A DNA stretch of 64,000 nt from Candidatus Viadribacter manganicus (GCF_001679665.1 NZ_CP013244.1:2674980-2738979), one strand, 5' to 3'. Counted from the first letter of the stretch, positions 46,877 through 57,709 are shown. Numbers and translations: made by a program. Notes: a model not told the origin generated them from the letters alone.

Positions 46877-48112
46877 ATGCTCGATCGGCTAACGATCGAG
46901 CGCATGATGGCGTGGACCGGCGAAAGGCCGGTGCTTATCGCATTATCAGGCGGGGGTGATTCCGTTGCGCTCATGCGCCTGCTTGTCGCCGAATGCGGTG
47001 CGCATCGGCTGCATGCGGCGATCGTCGATCACGCTCTTCGCGATGGCTCTGCAGATGACGCGGCGCGCGCGCGTAGCTTTGCGGATGCGCTTGGTGTTGC
47101 GGCATCGGTCCTTACCGTGAGCTGGGAAGAGGGCGCCAATCGGGCCCAGCAAGCGGCGCGTGAAGCGCGGTATCGAGCGCTCTGCGAGCACGCACGTTCT
47201 GAAGGCCTCAACACCATCGCCGCAGCGCACACCAGCGACGATCAGGCAGAAACTCTGCTGATGCGCGCCGCCAACGGCTCTGCGTGGCGCGGCCTCGCTG
47301 GCATCGCAGCTTTTGCCTTCGCACCGATCTGGCCTGAGGGGCGCGGCATCGCGCTCGCGCGTCCTTTGCTTGGCGCGCGTCGGGATGAACTGCGTTCGTA
47401 TCTTCGAGAAGAGGGCGCTGCGTGGATCGAGGATCCAGCCAACACCAATCCCAAGTTCGAGCGCGTTCGCGTCCGTGCGCGCCTTAGCCAACTTGAAGCT
47501 AATGGTTTTGAGCCTTCGCGGCTGGTGCACATCGCCAAGCGCCTGCGAGCTCGCTCTGATCTCCTTGATCGCGCTGCATTGCAGCTCATCGCCAGCGCCG
47601 CGAGCGTTGGACTCTCCATCTCCATCAAAGGTGTTGTCTGGTCGGGCCCGCGCGATGTGCGATGCCGCGCCTTATCCATCTTGATTGCCGCCGCCGCCGG
47701 GGCGTCACGCGAACCTTCTTGGGGCGAGGTGGAGCAACTCGAACAACGGATTTTCAGCGCCGGCTATCGCGGCGAAACGCACACTGGCGTTGCGTTCTCA
47801 CCAGCGAAACATGGCGTCACGCTGGAACGTGAACGCGGCGCTGTGCTCGGTCGCACCGATGGCGTGCCGGCAATCGCCCCACTGTCGCTGATCCAAAATA
47901 AGGAAGCAATTTGGGATGGCCGCCTGGCGATCACAGCGTCTGAGCCCGGTTGGCGCGTTGTTCCAGCGCGGAACGACGCGCTCGCAGCGTTCGAAAATGG
48001 CTCGCCGCCAGCGCCCTACGCCGAAGTTGAAGGCATACTCAGTCTGCGCCCGCTCACCGCAGAGCGCATTGCACACGCCGTCGCTCCGGACATTAACCAC
48101 GCGAAACCATGA
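46877..48112 (+). CDS. tilS: tRNA(Ile)-lysidine synthetase TilS
   Basis: 411 residues. The N-type ATP pyrophosphatase P-loop is LSGGGDS (23-29) in LIALSGGGDSVALMRLL. The further signatures are VDHALRDGS and AAHTSDDQAETLLMRAANGS. The C-terminal domain resembles the TilS substrate-binding part. It modifies the CAU anticodon wobble base so that tRNA-Ile reads AUA. ATG at 46877 is nine bases after the cpoB stop. This gene commonly precedes ftsH. Confidence 0.95.
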   Translation: MLDRLTIERMMAWTGERPVLIALSGGGDSVALMRLLVAECGAHRLHAAIVDHALRDGSADDAARARSFADALGVAASVLTVSWEEGANRAQQAAREARYRALCEHARSEGLNTIAAAHTSDDQAETLLMRAANGSAWRGLAGIAAFAFAPIWPEGRGIALARPLLGARRDELRSYLREEGAAWIEDPANTNPKFERVRVRARLSQLEANGFEPSRLVHIAKRLRARSDLLDRAALQLIASAASVGLSISIKGVVWSGPRDVRCRALSILIAAAAGASREPSWGEVEQLEQRIFSAGYRGETHTGVAFSPAKHGVTLERERGAVLGRTDGVPAIAPLSLIQNKEAIWDGRLAITASEPGWRVVPARNDALAAFENGSPPAPYAEVEGILSLRPLTAERIAHAVAPDINHAKP

Positions 48113-48264
48113 TTTTCGCCCCATTTCCAACCTATGCGTTCACCCGCCCTTGACCCGCTTGATGGCAGTAAGGGGTGTTCAGCAGCGGGCGCGGTCCCTA
48201 TCTTGCTGAAGAAATTATTGCCGCGAGCCGGGCCGGAGCGCGGACCAGAAGGTCGGACCAATTT

Positions 48265-50202
<1,938 letters not shown>

Positions 50203-50215
50203 TCAAAGACACGAG

Positions 50216-50245
50216 CCGCCGGCAATGGCCGGCGGTTTTGTTTTT
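50216..50245 (+). terminator. Rho-independent terminator after ftsH
   Basis: CCGCCGGC (50216-50223) pairs with GCCGGCGG (50228-50235) around AATG and is followed by TTTTGTTTTT (50236-50245). It is 14 bases after the ftsH stop and closes the ybgC-to-ftsH array. Confidence 0.9.
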
Positions 50246-50270
50246 GGGTCCTCGCGTCTAGAAGAGCGCG

Positions 50271-51746
50271 ATGGCGACCGACGAACCCGTAGATTTGCGC
50301 AAACTCGTTTATCCGGAGACGTATTTCGTCGGTCTGTCGCCCGCGGAGATCCGCCTGGCTTTGCTCAGCCGCGGCGTTAAGTTCGAAGCCAACCGTCCGC
50401 TCCGCTATCTTGAACTCGGCTTTGGCTCGGGCTTTTCATTGAATATCCACGCCGCCGCCAATGACGGCGAATTCTGGGGCAACGATTTCGTTCAGGCTCA
50501 CGTTGATGGCGCCAGCGCCATCGCTTCCGTCTCCGGCGCACGCGCGCGCTTCCTACCGGACTCATTCGCCGAGCTGCTAACCCGCGAGGATCTTCCCGCC
50601 TTCGACATCATCGCCGCCCACGGTATCTGGACCTGGGTGCCCGACGAGGACCGCGCCGCCATAGTCGCGCTTCTGCAGCGTAAGCTTGCACCCGGCGGCC
50701 TCTTTTACGTCAGCTACAACAACACCGCCGGCTGGTCGTCCGTTGTCTATCTGCGTCAGATGATGAAGCTCTATTTGGCTGAATCCGGTGATGTGAAAAG
50801 CGCTGACGTCAGTGATGCTGTCGCGTTCGCTCGTTCGCTCCAAGGGGCGGGGGCCGCCTATTTCAAGGAGAACCCCATCGCCGCAACTGAGCTTGCCGGC
50901 ATGGACGTGCGCGACGCCGTTTATCTCAAGCAGGAATACTTTCTCGACGACTGGAAACTGATGTCGTTGGCCGAGGTTGAAGCTGCGCTCGCGCCCGCCG
51001 GCCTACGCTTTGGCGCCCAGTTTCCGCTGATTACGCATGACGATGAACTGGTGCTTGGCCCGAGCGGGCAGGCGCTCGTCGCAAAGCTGCAAACCCCAAT
51101 GCTGCGCGAAACCGCGCGCGAAGCGTTCCAAGGCATGGGCTTTCGCCAGGATATTTTCACAAGGCAAGTAGCGACCCTCAACGCTGAGGAGCGGCGCGAC
51201 CATTTCCGCCGCCAAGCTTTCCTGCTGATCGCGCAACCGCACAGCGTGCGCCTTAAAGGGCCAAGCCCGTGGGGCGAGCTCGATCTCGGCGCCCGCGGCT
51301 GCGCGCCGGTGATGAACGCCATGGCGGAGCTGGGCGACGGCCCGCACACACTCGCCGACATCGAAGCGGCTTTGCCTGACATCGCGATCGACGATCTCAT
51401 CACCCGCATCATTATGTTGGCGGCCGTCAACGTCGTTCGCCCTGCGCTGTCCTCGGCAGAGCAGGAGATTGCCGCGCCGCGTTGCGCCGCGCTCAACGCT
51501 TATGTTCTCGGCCTTTCAGGCGACAATGGCGCCGTGCTCGCCTCTCCGGTGCTGGGCGCAGGCGTGCGCGTGACGCCGCTCGAAAAGGTGTTCATCGCCG
51601 CCTATGCGAGCGGCAAGCACACCGCCGAGGCAATCGCCCCGGCGCTAGCGGGCCATTCCGAACTCTACGGCCGCAGCGCCCATGAAGTCGCCGCCACCAT
51701 GTTCGCCACTAGCCTCGCACACTTTTGCGCTATGCGACTTTGCTAG
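50271..51746 (+). CDS. SAM-dependent methyltransferase with regulatory C-terminal domain
   Basis: 491 residues, cytoplasmic. Motif I of the class I fold is YLELGFGSGFSLNIHAAAN (about 44-62), the acidic post-I region is GNDFVQAHVDGASA, and SYNNTAGWSSVVYLR lies in the later fold. The C-terminal half (about 230-490) matches the methyltransferase regulatory domain (PF10119-like) found in bacterial proteins of unknown substrate. ATG at 50271 has a weak AGAGCG upstream. It starts 26 bases after the ftsH terminator, so it needs its own promoter. Substrate unknown. Confidence 0.87.
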   Translation: MATDEPVDLRKLVYPETYFVGLSPAEIRLALLSRGVKFEANRPLRYLELGFGSGFSLNIHAAANDGEFWGNDFVQAHVDGASAIASVSGARARFLPDSFAELLTREDLPAFDIIAAHGIWTWVPDEDRAAIVALLQRKLAPGGLFYVSYNNTAGWSSVVYLRQMMKLYLAESGDVKSADVSDAVAFARSLQGAGAAYFKENPIAATELAGMDVRDAVYLKQEYFLDDWKLMSLAEVEAALAPAGLRFGAQFPLITHDDELVLGPSGQALVAKLQTPMLRETAREAFQGMGFRQDIFTRQVATLNAEERRDHFRRQAFLLIAQPHSVRLKGPSPWGELDLGARGCAPVMNAMAELGDGPHTLADIEAALPDIAIDDLITRIIMLAAVNVVRPALSSAEQEIAAPRCAALNAYVLGLSGDNGAVLASPVLGAGVRVTPLEKVFIAAYASGKHTAEAIAPALAGHSELYGRSAHEVAATMFATSLAHFCAMRLC

Positions 51747-51794
51747 ACCGCACGCCACGCTGGGCGTAACGAATGACGTGAAGGAGGGCCGCTC

Positions 51795-52169
51795 ATGCTC
51801 GCGACTGCGCAGATCACAGCGCTCGTAGGGACGGTGAAGCCAGAGATCGCGAAAGCGTTCTATGCCGATATACTTGGCCTCAAATTCATTAGCGATGATG
51901 GTTTTGCTCTCGTGTTTGAAGGCGCAAACGCGCGGGTCCGCGTTTCGCGCGTGCCCGGCGTGACGCCGGCCGGCTATGCCGTCCTTGCCTTCACCGTGGA
52001 CAACATCGAACAGGTCGTGGACGGGCTCACCGCCAAGGGCGTCATTTTCGCTCGTTTCGGTTTCTTCGTGCAGGACGCGCGGGGCATCTGGACCGCACCG
52101 GACGGCGCCAAAGTCGCCTGGTTCCATGACCCCGACCTGAACCTCCTGTCAGTCGTTCAGCACGTGTGA
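51795..52169 (+). CDS. VOC-superfamily glyoxalase-like protein
   Basis: 124 residues of two beta-alpha-beta-beta-beta units. TALVGTVKPEIAKAFYADILGLKF is the first repeat (in two pieces) and WTAPDGAKVAWFHDPDLNLLSVVQ the last strand region, with Asp and Glu-type metal positions partly present (HDPDLN). VOC proteins isomerise, dioxygenate or bind small molecules. GAAGGAGGG eight bases before the ATG at 51795 is a strong ribosome site. It is 48 bases after the methyltransferase, probably cotranscribed. Substrate unknown. Confidence 0.85.
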   Translation: MLATAQITALVGTVKPEIAKAFYADILGLKFISDDGFALVFEGANARVRVSRVPGVTPAGYAVLAFTVDNIEQVVDGLTAKGVIFARFGFFVQDARGIWTAPDGAKVAWFHDPDLNLLSVVQHV

Positions 52170-52242
52170 CCGATAGCCCCTTGGCGGGGGCGGGGCGGAT
52201 CAGCTAGAGCCGAACTTCAGGTTTTCGGATCCGGGGAAATAC

Positions 52243-52323
52243 ATGGCTGCGCTCATTGCCATCGGCGTCTTCATCGTGGCGATCTTCGTGCTCAACACGA
52301 TCGAATTCGGTCGTCCGGACTAA
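52243..52323 (+). CDS. 26-residue single-pass membrane peptide
   Basis: ATG at 52243 has GGGGAAA eight bases upstream and reads 26 codons to TAA. The peptide is almost all hydrophobic (AALIAIGVFIVAIFVLNTI) and ends in a short polar EFGRPD tail, the profile of a membrane-embedded small protein. The stop overlaps the pgsA stop on the opposite strand. Its frame, ribosome site and composition make it likely real. Possible roles include a modulator of a nearby membrane enzyme, but nothing is known. Confidence 0.7.
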   Translation: MAALIAIGVFIVAIFVLNTIEFGRPD

Positions 52324-52955
52324 GTCCGCTTCATCAGCGCGCCGACATATTGCGCGCCGCTGACCAGCGCCAATACCGCCGCCGACCAAATCAGCAGCCG
52401 CGCGGCCCAATCCAATCCAAGAACGACGCTGATCGGCGCTGAAAGCTGCACCGACGCCTGAAAAGCGAGAAACGCGCCAACGCCGGCCATCTCCGCCGCT
52501 GCTTTCCATTTTCCCAATTGGCCGACCGGCAGCGATTTGCCTTGCGCCGATATCCCTTCGCGCAATCCGGCGACACCGACATCGCGCCCTAAGATCAAGA
52601 TTGTCGCCGCGACCAGCATCATTGGCAGCGCCGCGTAGGCGAGCGCAACCAGCGCGCACGTCACCAGCACCTTATCGGCCGCATGATCCAGCGCTGCGCC
52701 GAGTGGCGTCACCGCATTCCATTTGCGCGCGAGATAGCCGTCCAACCAATCCGTCGCCGCAGCGGTAAGGAACACAATGAAGATGATCGCGTAGATGAGC
52801 CCCGCGATTTGTGGATCGGCATGCACCAAGGTTGCGGCCCACAGGATCATGCCAGCCACCACCGGTCCCATGACAATGCGGTACACAGTCAGCAGCGTAG
52901 GGATTGGGCTCTTGCCCGCCGCGGCGTTAGCGTTTGTTGTCGTGGAAGAAGTCAT
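52320..52955 (-). CDS. pgsA: CDP-diacylglycerol-glycerol-3-phosphate phosphatidyltransferase PgsA
   Basis: 211 residues, integral membrane. The CDP-alcohol phosphatidyltransferase signature D-x2-DG-x2-AR-x8-G-x3-D-x3-D is met by [20 protein letters not shown] followed by LDHAADK. Several hydrophobic helices surround it (about five). PgsA makes phosphatidylglycerol phosphate, the first committed step to phosphatidylglycerol and cardiolipin. ATG at 52955 overlaps the end of uvrC by 29 bases, so translation is coupled. It ends against the 26-residue peptide gene. Confidence 0.93.
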   Translation of the reverse strand: MTSSTTTNANAAAGKSPIPTLLTVYRIVMGPVVAGMILWAATLVHADPQIAGLIYAIIFIVFLTAAATDWLDGYLARKWNAVTPLGAALDHAADKVLVTCALVALAYAALPMMLVAATILILGRDVGVAGLREGISAQGKSLPVGQLGKWKAAAEMAGVGAFLAFQASVQLSAPISVVLGLDWAARLLIWSAAVLALVSGAQYVGALMKRT

Positions 52956-55017
52956 AGATCCGCTTTGCCAGTTCTGTGTTGACGCCTTCAACCGCTTCCA
53001 ACTCCGCCAATGCTGCACGCGAGACGCCGCGCGCGGAACCGAAGCGATCAAGCAAAGCGCGTTTGCGCGCCGGACCAATGCCGCCGATTTCGTCGAGCGG
53101 ATTTTTCACGAGCCCAGCACTGCGTTTGCCGCGGTGAGCGCCGATCGCGAAGCGGTGTGCTTCGTCCCGGAGCCTCTGCAGGTAGTAGAGGACGGGGCTT
53201 TTCTCGTCGAGCCGGAATGCCGGCTTGCCCGGAATGAAGAAGCGCTCGCGCCCAGCGTCGCGATCGACGCCCTTGGCGATGCCCGCAATAATGATGCGGT
53301 TCTTCAATCCCAATTCATCGAGCGCCTCGAGCGCTGCATTGAGCTGACCATCGCCGCCGTCGATGAGCACGAGATCGGGCCAGGCGCCGAATTTCGTATC
53401 GCGCTCGGACTCATCGCGCTCTTTGGAAAAATCGACGCCGCCGTCGCTCACAGCTCCTCCTCTCCCTTGCGGAGATAGGGTCGGCGGGTGAGGGGCGTTT
53501 AATTGATCCCTCGCCTGATCGTCGGCTCGCCCTTCATCCACCAGCCCCTTCTCTGCAAGAGAGAAGGCGGATTCCTCGCGCTCCGCCAGCATCCGCGCAA
53601 ACCTGCGCCGGATCATCGCCTTCATCATCGCAAAGTCGTCGCCCTGAAACTCCTCCGACTTCATGTTGAACTTGCGATACTGGTTCTTTGTGAAGCCTTC
53701 GGGTCCGGCGACGATCATCGCGCCAAGCGCGTTCGTGCCTTGGATATGGCTGTTGTCGTAGACTTCAATCCGTTCCGGCCGCTGCGAAAGCCCGAACACT
53801 TCCGCGACGCCATCCAGAAGTTTCGCGACGCTGCCGGTTTCCGCCATCCGCCGGCCCAGCGCTTCGCGCGCATTGAGCAGCGCCGCATCCACGATCTCGC
53901 GCTTTTCACCACGCTCCGGCTTGCGGATTTCGACCTTGCATTCGGCTCGCACGCACAGCGCTTCTTCCAGCAGCTCGCGGTCCGTTGGTTCGATATTGCT
54001 GAGCACAAGCTTTGGCGGTTCGCGGTCGTCGTAGAATTGCGCGATGAACGCCGAAAGGATTTCCTCCGCCGCTTCTTCGGCGCCGTGACGCGGGAAGTAG
54101 GCGCGGTTGCCCCAGTTCTGACCGGCGCGGAAGAAAAACACTTGAATGCACGATTGTCCGCCCTCGACGTAGAGCGCGAACACGTCAGCCTCATCGAATG
54201 TATGCGGATTGATGCCTTGTGAGGCGCGCACGCTCGCCAGTGCTCGGATGCGGTTGCGCAGTCGCGCCGCGTGCTCGAATTCCAGCTTCTCAGCGGCTTC
54301 ACGCATCTCAATGGCGAGCCGATCCTGCAGCGCCGCTGAGCGGCCTTCTAGGAAGTCCACAGAATCCTTCACCAAGGCGGCGTACTCGGCCTCGCTCACC
54401 AGCTCCGTGCACGGCGCTGAACAGCGTTTGATTTGATAAAGCATGCACGGACGCGTACGCCCGCTGAACGTTGAATCGGAGCAAGAACGCAGCAGAAATG
54501 CTTTCTGCAATGTGTTGAGTGTGCGGTTCACTGCGCCGGCGCTGGCGAAGGGTCCATAGAACTTGCCTTTGAAGCTCTTCGCGCCGCGGTGCTTTTGCAG
54601 GACCGGCACAGCATGATCGGTGCGAATGGCGATGTACGGGAAGCTCTTGTCGTCCCGCATCAGCACGTTGTAACGCGGCCGCAGCCGCTTGATCATGTTG
54701 GTTTCGAGCAGCAGCGCTTCGGTTTCCGTCGCCGTGACGATCACCTCCATCGAGACCGTCTGATGGATCATCCGATGGATTGCGTTGGTGTGGCCGCGTC
54801 CTTGCGCATACTGGCCGACGCGGTTCTTCAGGTTTTTGGCCTTGCCCACATAGAGCACTTCGCCATCGGTCCCGAGCATCCGGTAGACGCCGGGTTTGGT
54901 CGGCAGCCGCTTCCATGTATCGCGAACAGCTTCGATGCCCTTCATCGCGGGCGTTGGCGCATCTTCGCTGGGCAAATGCTCCAGCGAGGGCAAGGTGGGT
55001 TTGTCGGCGCCGCTCAT
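52927..55017 (-). CDS. uvrC: Excinuclease ABC subunit UvrC, with an in-frame repeat insertion
   Basis: 696 residues, longer than the usual 610-620 of the family. The GIY-YIG nuclease is at the N-terminus ([20 protein letters not shown]), a Cys-rich zinc region with [17 protein letters not shown] follows, then UVR-like helices, the second nuclease ([20 protein letters not shown], with catalytic Asp) and C-terminal helix-hairpin-helix motifs ([14 protein letters not shown]). It makes the two cuts in nucleotide excision repair. Between about residues 483 and 539 there are about 50 extra residues coded by palindromic repeat DNA; the frame stays open. Overlaps pgsA by 29 bases. Confidence 0.95.
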   Translation of the reverse strand: MSGADKPTLPSLEHLPSEDAPTPAMKGIEAVRDTWKRLPTKPGVYRMLGTDGEVLYVGKAKNLKNRVGQYAQGRGHTNAIHRMIHQTVSMEVIVTATETEALLLETNMIKRLRPRYNVLMRDDKSFPYIAIRTDHAVPVLQKHRGAKSFKGKFYGPFASAGAVNRTLNTLQKAFLLRSCSDSTFSGRTRPCMLYQIKRCSAPCTELVSEAEYAALVKDSVDFLEGRSAALQDRLAIEMREAAEKLEFEHAARLRNRIRALASVRASQGINPHTFDEADVFALYVEGGQSCIQVFFFRAGQNWGNRAYFPRHGAEEAAEEILSAFIAQFYDDREPPKLVLSNIEPTDRELLEEALCVRAECKVEIRKPERGEKREIVDAALLNAREALGRRMAETGSVAKLLDGVAEVFGLSQRPERIEVYDNSHIQGTNALGAMIVAGPEGFTKNQYRKFNMKSEEFQGDDFAMMKAMIRRRFARMLAEREESAFSLAEKGLVDEGRADDQARDQLNAPHPPTLSPQGRGGAVSDGGVDFSKERDESERDTKFGAWPDLVLIDGGDGQLNAALEALDELGLKNRIIIAGIAKGVDRDAGRERFFIPGKPAFRLDEKSPVLYYLQRLRDEAHRFAIGAHRGKRSAGLVKNPLDEIGGIGPARKRALLDRFGSARGVSRAALAELEAVEGVNTELAKRIYDFFHDNKR
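53455..53498 (-). repeat. Intergenic-type palindromic repeat inside uvrC
   Basis: On the minus strand the DNA reads CCCCTCACCCGCCGACCC, then CTCCGCAAGGGAGAGG, which is the layout of the extragenic palindromic elements common in GC-rich proteobacteria. Here it is in frame and encodes [13 protein letters not shown] related arrangement of the same words occurs at 61654-61689. Confidence 0.65.
53547..53567 (-). repeat. 8-bp hairpin in the same uvrC insertion
   Basis: CCTTCTCT (53547-53554) and AGAGAAGG (53560-53567) pair exactly around a GCAAG loop. Together with the element at 53455-53498 it brackets the stretch of extra UvrC residues, and its CTCTGCAAGAGAG words resemble the same repeat type. 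Confidence 0.6.
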
Positions 55018-55146
55018 CGAGTCATCAGTGTAGCGTCACAAATGGGGTCGGGCGCGGCCCGATCCCAGGCATGGCGCCTGGAACCTCTGGTCCTGCGGCC
55101 CCGCGCCCCCTGGACGCCAGCTGCGACCCCAGCCACGGTAATCCCC

Positions 55147-55494
55147 ATGAAAAATCTCAACCGTATCGAAGCGCCGGTGGAAACCCGCTTTGAGGCTCTA
55201 GATCCAGACGATTGCAAGACGATGATCGAGGTCCGTGCAGGCGTCGACGAGATCGATCGTATGCTGGTGGCGCTGATCACCCGCCGCCAGGGCTACATGC
55301 ACGCCGCTGCCCGGATTAAGCCCAGCCGCGAGGTTGTTCGCGACGAAGCCCGGATCAATCAGGTGCTCGCCAACGTGAAAGCCGAGGCCGAGCGCCATGG
55401 CCTTTCTTGGGCCATCGCCGAGCCTGTTTGGCGCGAAATGATGGAACGCTGCATCGCGCACGAGTTTGATGTCTGGGACGCCACACGCGTTTGA
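55147..55494 (+). CDS. Chorismate mutase (AroQ type)
   Basis: 115 residues, all helical. CKTMIEVRAGVDEIDRMLVALITRRQGYM holds the first long helix (two pieces) with the conserved Arg, Asp and Arg of the AroQ fold; KPSREVVRDEARINQVLANV the middle part. This converts chorismate to prephenate on the way to Phe and Tyr. The position of key residues also fits the isochorismate-pyruvate lyase relatives, so the exact reaction is not certain. ATG at 55147 is the first Met of the fold; the longer frame to 54589 is antisense to uvrC. It is divergent from uvrC with 129 bases between. Confidence 0.85.
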   Translation: MKNLNRIEAPVETRFEALDPDDCKTMIEVRAGVDEIDRMLVALITRRQGYMHAAARIKPSREVVRDEARINQVLANVKAEAERHGLSWAIAEPVWREMMERCIAHEFDVWDATRV

Positions 55495-55711
55495 GCATCT
55501 GCAGCACTGGGCTGACGGCCAGCCTTTCCCTGTGGTAACCAAATTCCCGGCTGGGAGGGCGTCGTCCGGGTGGGGTGATGCCACACAATCTGTTTGCGTA
55601 CGTTCGCGCTAGGCGCGAGGCGGACCAGCGTCATGCAAGCATGCATGGCGTGTCGTGGCGGCGGTTCCGCGCCAATGATAGAGCCTTACGCTTACGCGCG
55701 GGGGCTAGCGC

Positions 55712-56743
55712 ATGAAGTGGTTTCTTGGATTGCTGCTGGTTGTCGCGCTCGTGTTGGGCGCGCTTTTCGCGGTCGGCACGTTTTTGCTGCCCAACTCGCT
55801 TGAGGTCACGCGCACCCTAACGGTTGAGCGTCCGCGAGCAGCTGTGTTCGCTATGGTGAACGATCTGAAGATCGCCAAGGAGTGGTCGCCGTACTACGCG
55901 CGCGACCCGGACGCGGACTACACATTCTCGGGCGACGCCGGCGAAGGGCAGACCATGCGCTGGGTCTCTGATGTCCGTGAAGTCGGCTCCGGCCGTATGT
56001 CGATCGTTGACTCTGTGCCCAACGAGGAAGTGCAGAGCATCCTCGAAATGGGTGAGCGCGCAACGCTCAACGCCGACATGATCCTGCGTGCCGTCGAAGG
56101 CGGCACTGCCGTCGCCTGGACCGTCACCGCCGAGTGTGGCGAAGGCTGGATCAACGTCCCGTGCCGCTACATGAACCTCATTCTGCGCGGCATGGTTGAG
56201 AAGGAATTGGATAGCGGCCTCGGGCGTTTGAAAACGCTCGCCGAGCAATTGCCGAACGTGAACTTCGAAGCGCTCAACCCGCAATTCGATGAAATCGCCC
56301 CGCAGATGTTCGTCTATTCGACGGTTGAGACCTCGCTCGAAAATCTCGCGGAGATGGAGCGGGCCGAAGCCATGGGCATCAACCAGGTCCGTGATTTCAT
56401 GACCCAGTATCAGCTTACACCAGCCGGTGCGCTGACCCGGGTCGTGACCTCCTATGAGAACAACCGCATCAGTTTTCGCGTCGGTTATCCTTATTCTGGC
56501 GCAACCCCGCTCAGCGTTGTTGGCGTGCAAGTTGGCGAAACGCCGTCGGGCCAGGCCATGCACGTCCTGGTCGAGGGCGATCGCGCCAATATCCAAGCCG
56601 CCTACGCGCAAATGAACGCGTACATGCAGGCGCACCGCATTGCTGGCCGCGAAGGCGGCCTGCCGTGGGAGGTTCTGCATCAGCAGGGCAGCGCCGATGG
56701 CGCGGTGCCAACGCGCATCGAGATATTCATGCCGCTGCAGTGA
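55712..56743 (+). CDS. Membrane-anchored SRPBCC protein with GyrI-like domain
   Basis: 343 residues. One N-terminal hydrophobic segment (FLGLLLVVALVLGALFAVG, about 4-22) anchors or exports it. An SRPBCC domain follows (about 32-180, ERPRAAVFAMVNDLKIAKEW and ending near GMVEKELDSGLGRLKTLAEQ). The C-terminal part (about 195-340) reads like the GyrI/effector-binding fold (PQMFVYSTVETSLENLAEM). Such combinations occur as single polypeptides in alphaproteobacteria with unknown ligands. Nothing shows catalysis. ATG at 55712; the preceding 217 bases hold only short repeats and no gene I can support. Confidence 0.82.
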   Translation: MKWFLGLLLVVALVLGALFAVGTFLLPNSLEVTRTLTVERPRAAVFAMVNDLKIAKEWSPYYARDPDADYTFSGDAGEGQTMRWVSDVREVGSGRMSIVDSVPNEEVQSILEMGERATLNADMILRAVEGGTAVAWTVTAECGEGWINVPCRYMNLILRGMVEKELDSGLGRLKTLAEQLPNVNFEALNPQFDEIAPQMFVYSTVETSLENLAEMERAEAMGINQVRDFMTQYQLTPAGALTRVVTSYENNRISFRVGYPYSGATPLSVVGVQVGETPSGQAMHVLVEGDRANIQAAYAQMNAYMQAHRIAGREGGLPWEVLHQQGSADGAVPTRIEIFMPLQ

Positions 56744-56760
56744 CGCGGCGCTGAAGGCAG

Positions 56761-56798
56761 AAAAAGTAAAAGGCCCGCGGGATCGCTCCCACGGGCCT
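56761..56798 (-). terminator. Rho-independent terminator of the cold-shock gene
   Basis: AGGCCCGCGGGA (56771-56782) pairs with TCCCACGGGCCT (56787-56798) with one mismatch. On the minus strand it is followed by TTTACTTTTT (56770-56761). It lies 23 bases after the cold-shock gene stop, and the plus strand has no T-run after it. Confidence 0.85.
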
Positions 56799-56821
56799 CC
56801 GTCTGTCTAGGCTCTCAGAGC

Positions 56822-57553
56822 TTAGTCGTTGATCTTCAGGTTCACGGCCTTTGGACCTTTGCCCTTGGTGTCGGGCAGGGTTTGGAAGTTGACCTTTTGG
56901 CCTTCGACCAGCTGCGTGAGGCCAGCGCGCTCAACAGCACTGACGTGGACGAAAACGTCCGCGCCGCCGCCGTCCGGCGTGATGAAGCCGAAGCCACGCG
57001 CACCGTTGAAGAACTTCACGACGCCATCTTGTGGGTCACCCAGGGGCTGACGCGGAGGACGATCGCCGCCGCCGAAGCCGCCGCCGCCTTCACGCGGGCC
57101 GCGGAAACCACCGCCGCCACCGCCGCCGCCGCGGAATCCACCGCCGCCGCCGCCACCACCGTAGCCGCCGCCACCGCCGCCGCCGCGATAGCCACCGCCG
57201 CCGCCACGATCACCGCCGCCGAAGCCGCCACCGCCGCCGCGATATCCGCCGCCGCCGTAACCACCACCGCCGCCACCGCCACGGTCGCCGCCGCCGCGAT
57301 AGCCCCCGCCACCGCCGCCGCGATCACCGCCGCCACCGTAGCCGCCGCCACCGCCGCGATAGCCACCGCCACCGCCGCCGCCGTAACCGCCGCCGCCGCC
57401 GCCGCCGAAGCGGTCGCCGCCGCCGAAGCCGCCGCCTTCGCCGCCGAAGTCCGGCGTGGCGTTGTCACGCTCGCGGCCACGACCGCCGCGCTTGTCTTTC
57501 TTTCTGTCGTTGTTGTCGTCGTCACCGCCGCCGAAATCGTCGTCGAAGCTCAT
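56822..57553 (-). CDS. Cold-shock-domain protein with long glycine-rich N-terminal region
   Basis: 243 residues. Residues 1-35 are acidic then basic ([19 protein letters not shown]). About 38-165 is almost only Gly, with Tyr, Arg, Phe and Asp (GGYGGGGY and GGFRGGGG units). The cold-shock domain is at 176-243, with RNP1 GARGFGFI and RNP2 VFVHVS intact, so single-stranded nucleic-acid binding is expected. Usual bacterial cold-shock proteins are 65-75 residues. ATG at 57553 has AGGA upstream. The tract resembles RGG/GYG disordered regions of eukaryotic RNA-binding proteins that form condensates; this is inference. Confidence 0.9.
   Translation of the reverse strand: MSFDDDFGGGDDDNNDRKKDKRGGRGRERDNATPDFGGEGGGFGGGDRFGGGGGGGYGGGGGGGYRGGGGGYGGGGDRGGGGGGYRGGGDRGGGGGGGYGGGGYRGGGGGFGGGDRGGGGGYRGGGGGGGYGGGGGGGGFRGGGGGGGGFRGPREGGGGFGGGDRPPRQPLGDPQDGVVKFFNGARGFGFITPDGGGADVFVHVSAVERAGLTQLVEGQKVNFQTLPDTKGKGPKAVNLKIND
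57080..57440 (-). repeat. Low-complexity triplet tract coding the glycine-rich region
   Basis: The plus strand is runs of (GCC/ACC)n units, with repeated words such as CCACCGCCGCCGCC and periodic GATAGCC or GTAACC, coding for Gly and Tyr/Arg on the minus strand. Such tracts tend to vary in length through slippage or recombination. This is inference from composition. Confidence 0.85.
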
Positions 57554-57690
57554 TTCCACTTGTCCTGATTTAAAAGGCCGAGGCGCATGCCTTCGGCCGC
57601 GCGCACGCTTATGCGTACGCACGTCACCGCGAATTCCAGCTTTGTTGGGGAAAGAAAATTCTGCCGCACTCTGCGGAACTTCGCACCATT

Positions 57691-57709
57691 GCCGGTCAAC
57701 ACGACCGGC
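57691..57709. repeat. 7-bp perfect inverted repeat between the transporter and cold-shock genes
   Basis: GCCGGTC (57691-57697) and GACCGGC (57703-57709) flank AACAC. It lies in the 213 bases between the transporter stop and the cold-shock start, in the probable 5' leader of the latter. A leader structure is possible; no other gene is seen in this gap. Confidence 0.4.

Noticed and set aside
57080..57440. CRISPR-like regular repeats
   Set aside because: The units are 3-15 bases, in frame and encode Gly-rich protein; there are no unique spacers and no cas genes.
56882..57568. Ala/Thr-rich plus-strand open frame of 228 codons opposite the cold-shock gene
   Set aside because: It is only the complement of the Gly-coding triplet tract; the minus-strand frame ends in a complete cold-shock domain, has a ribosome site and a terminator.
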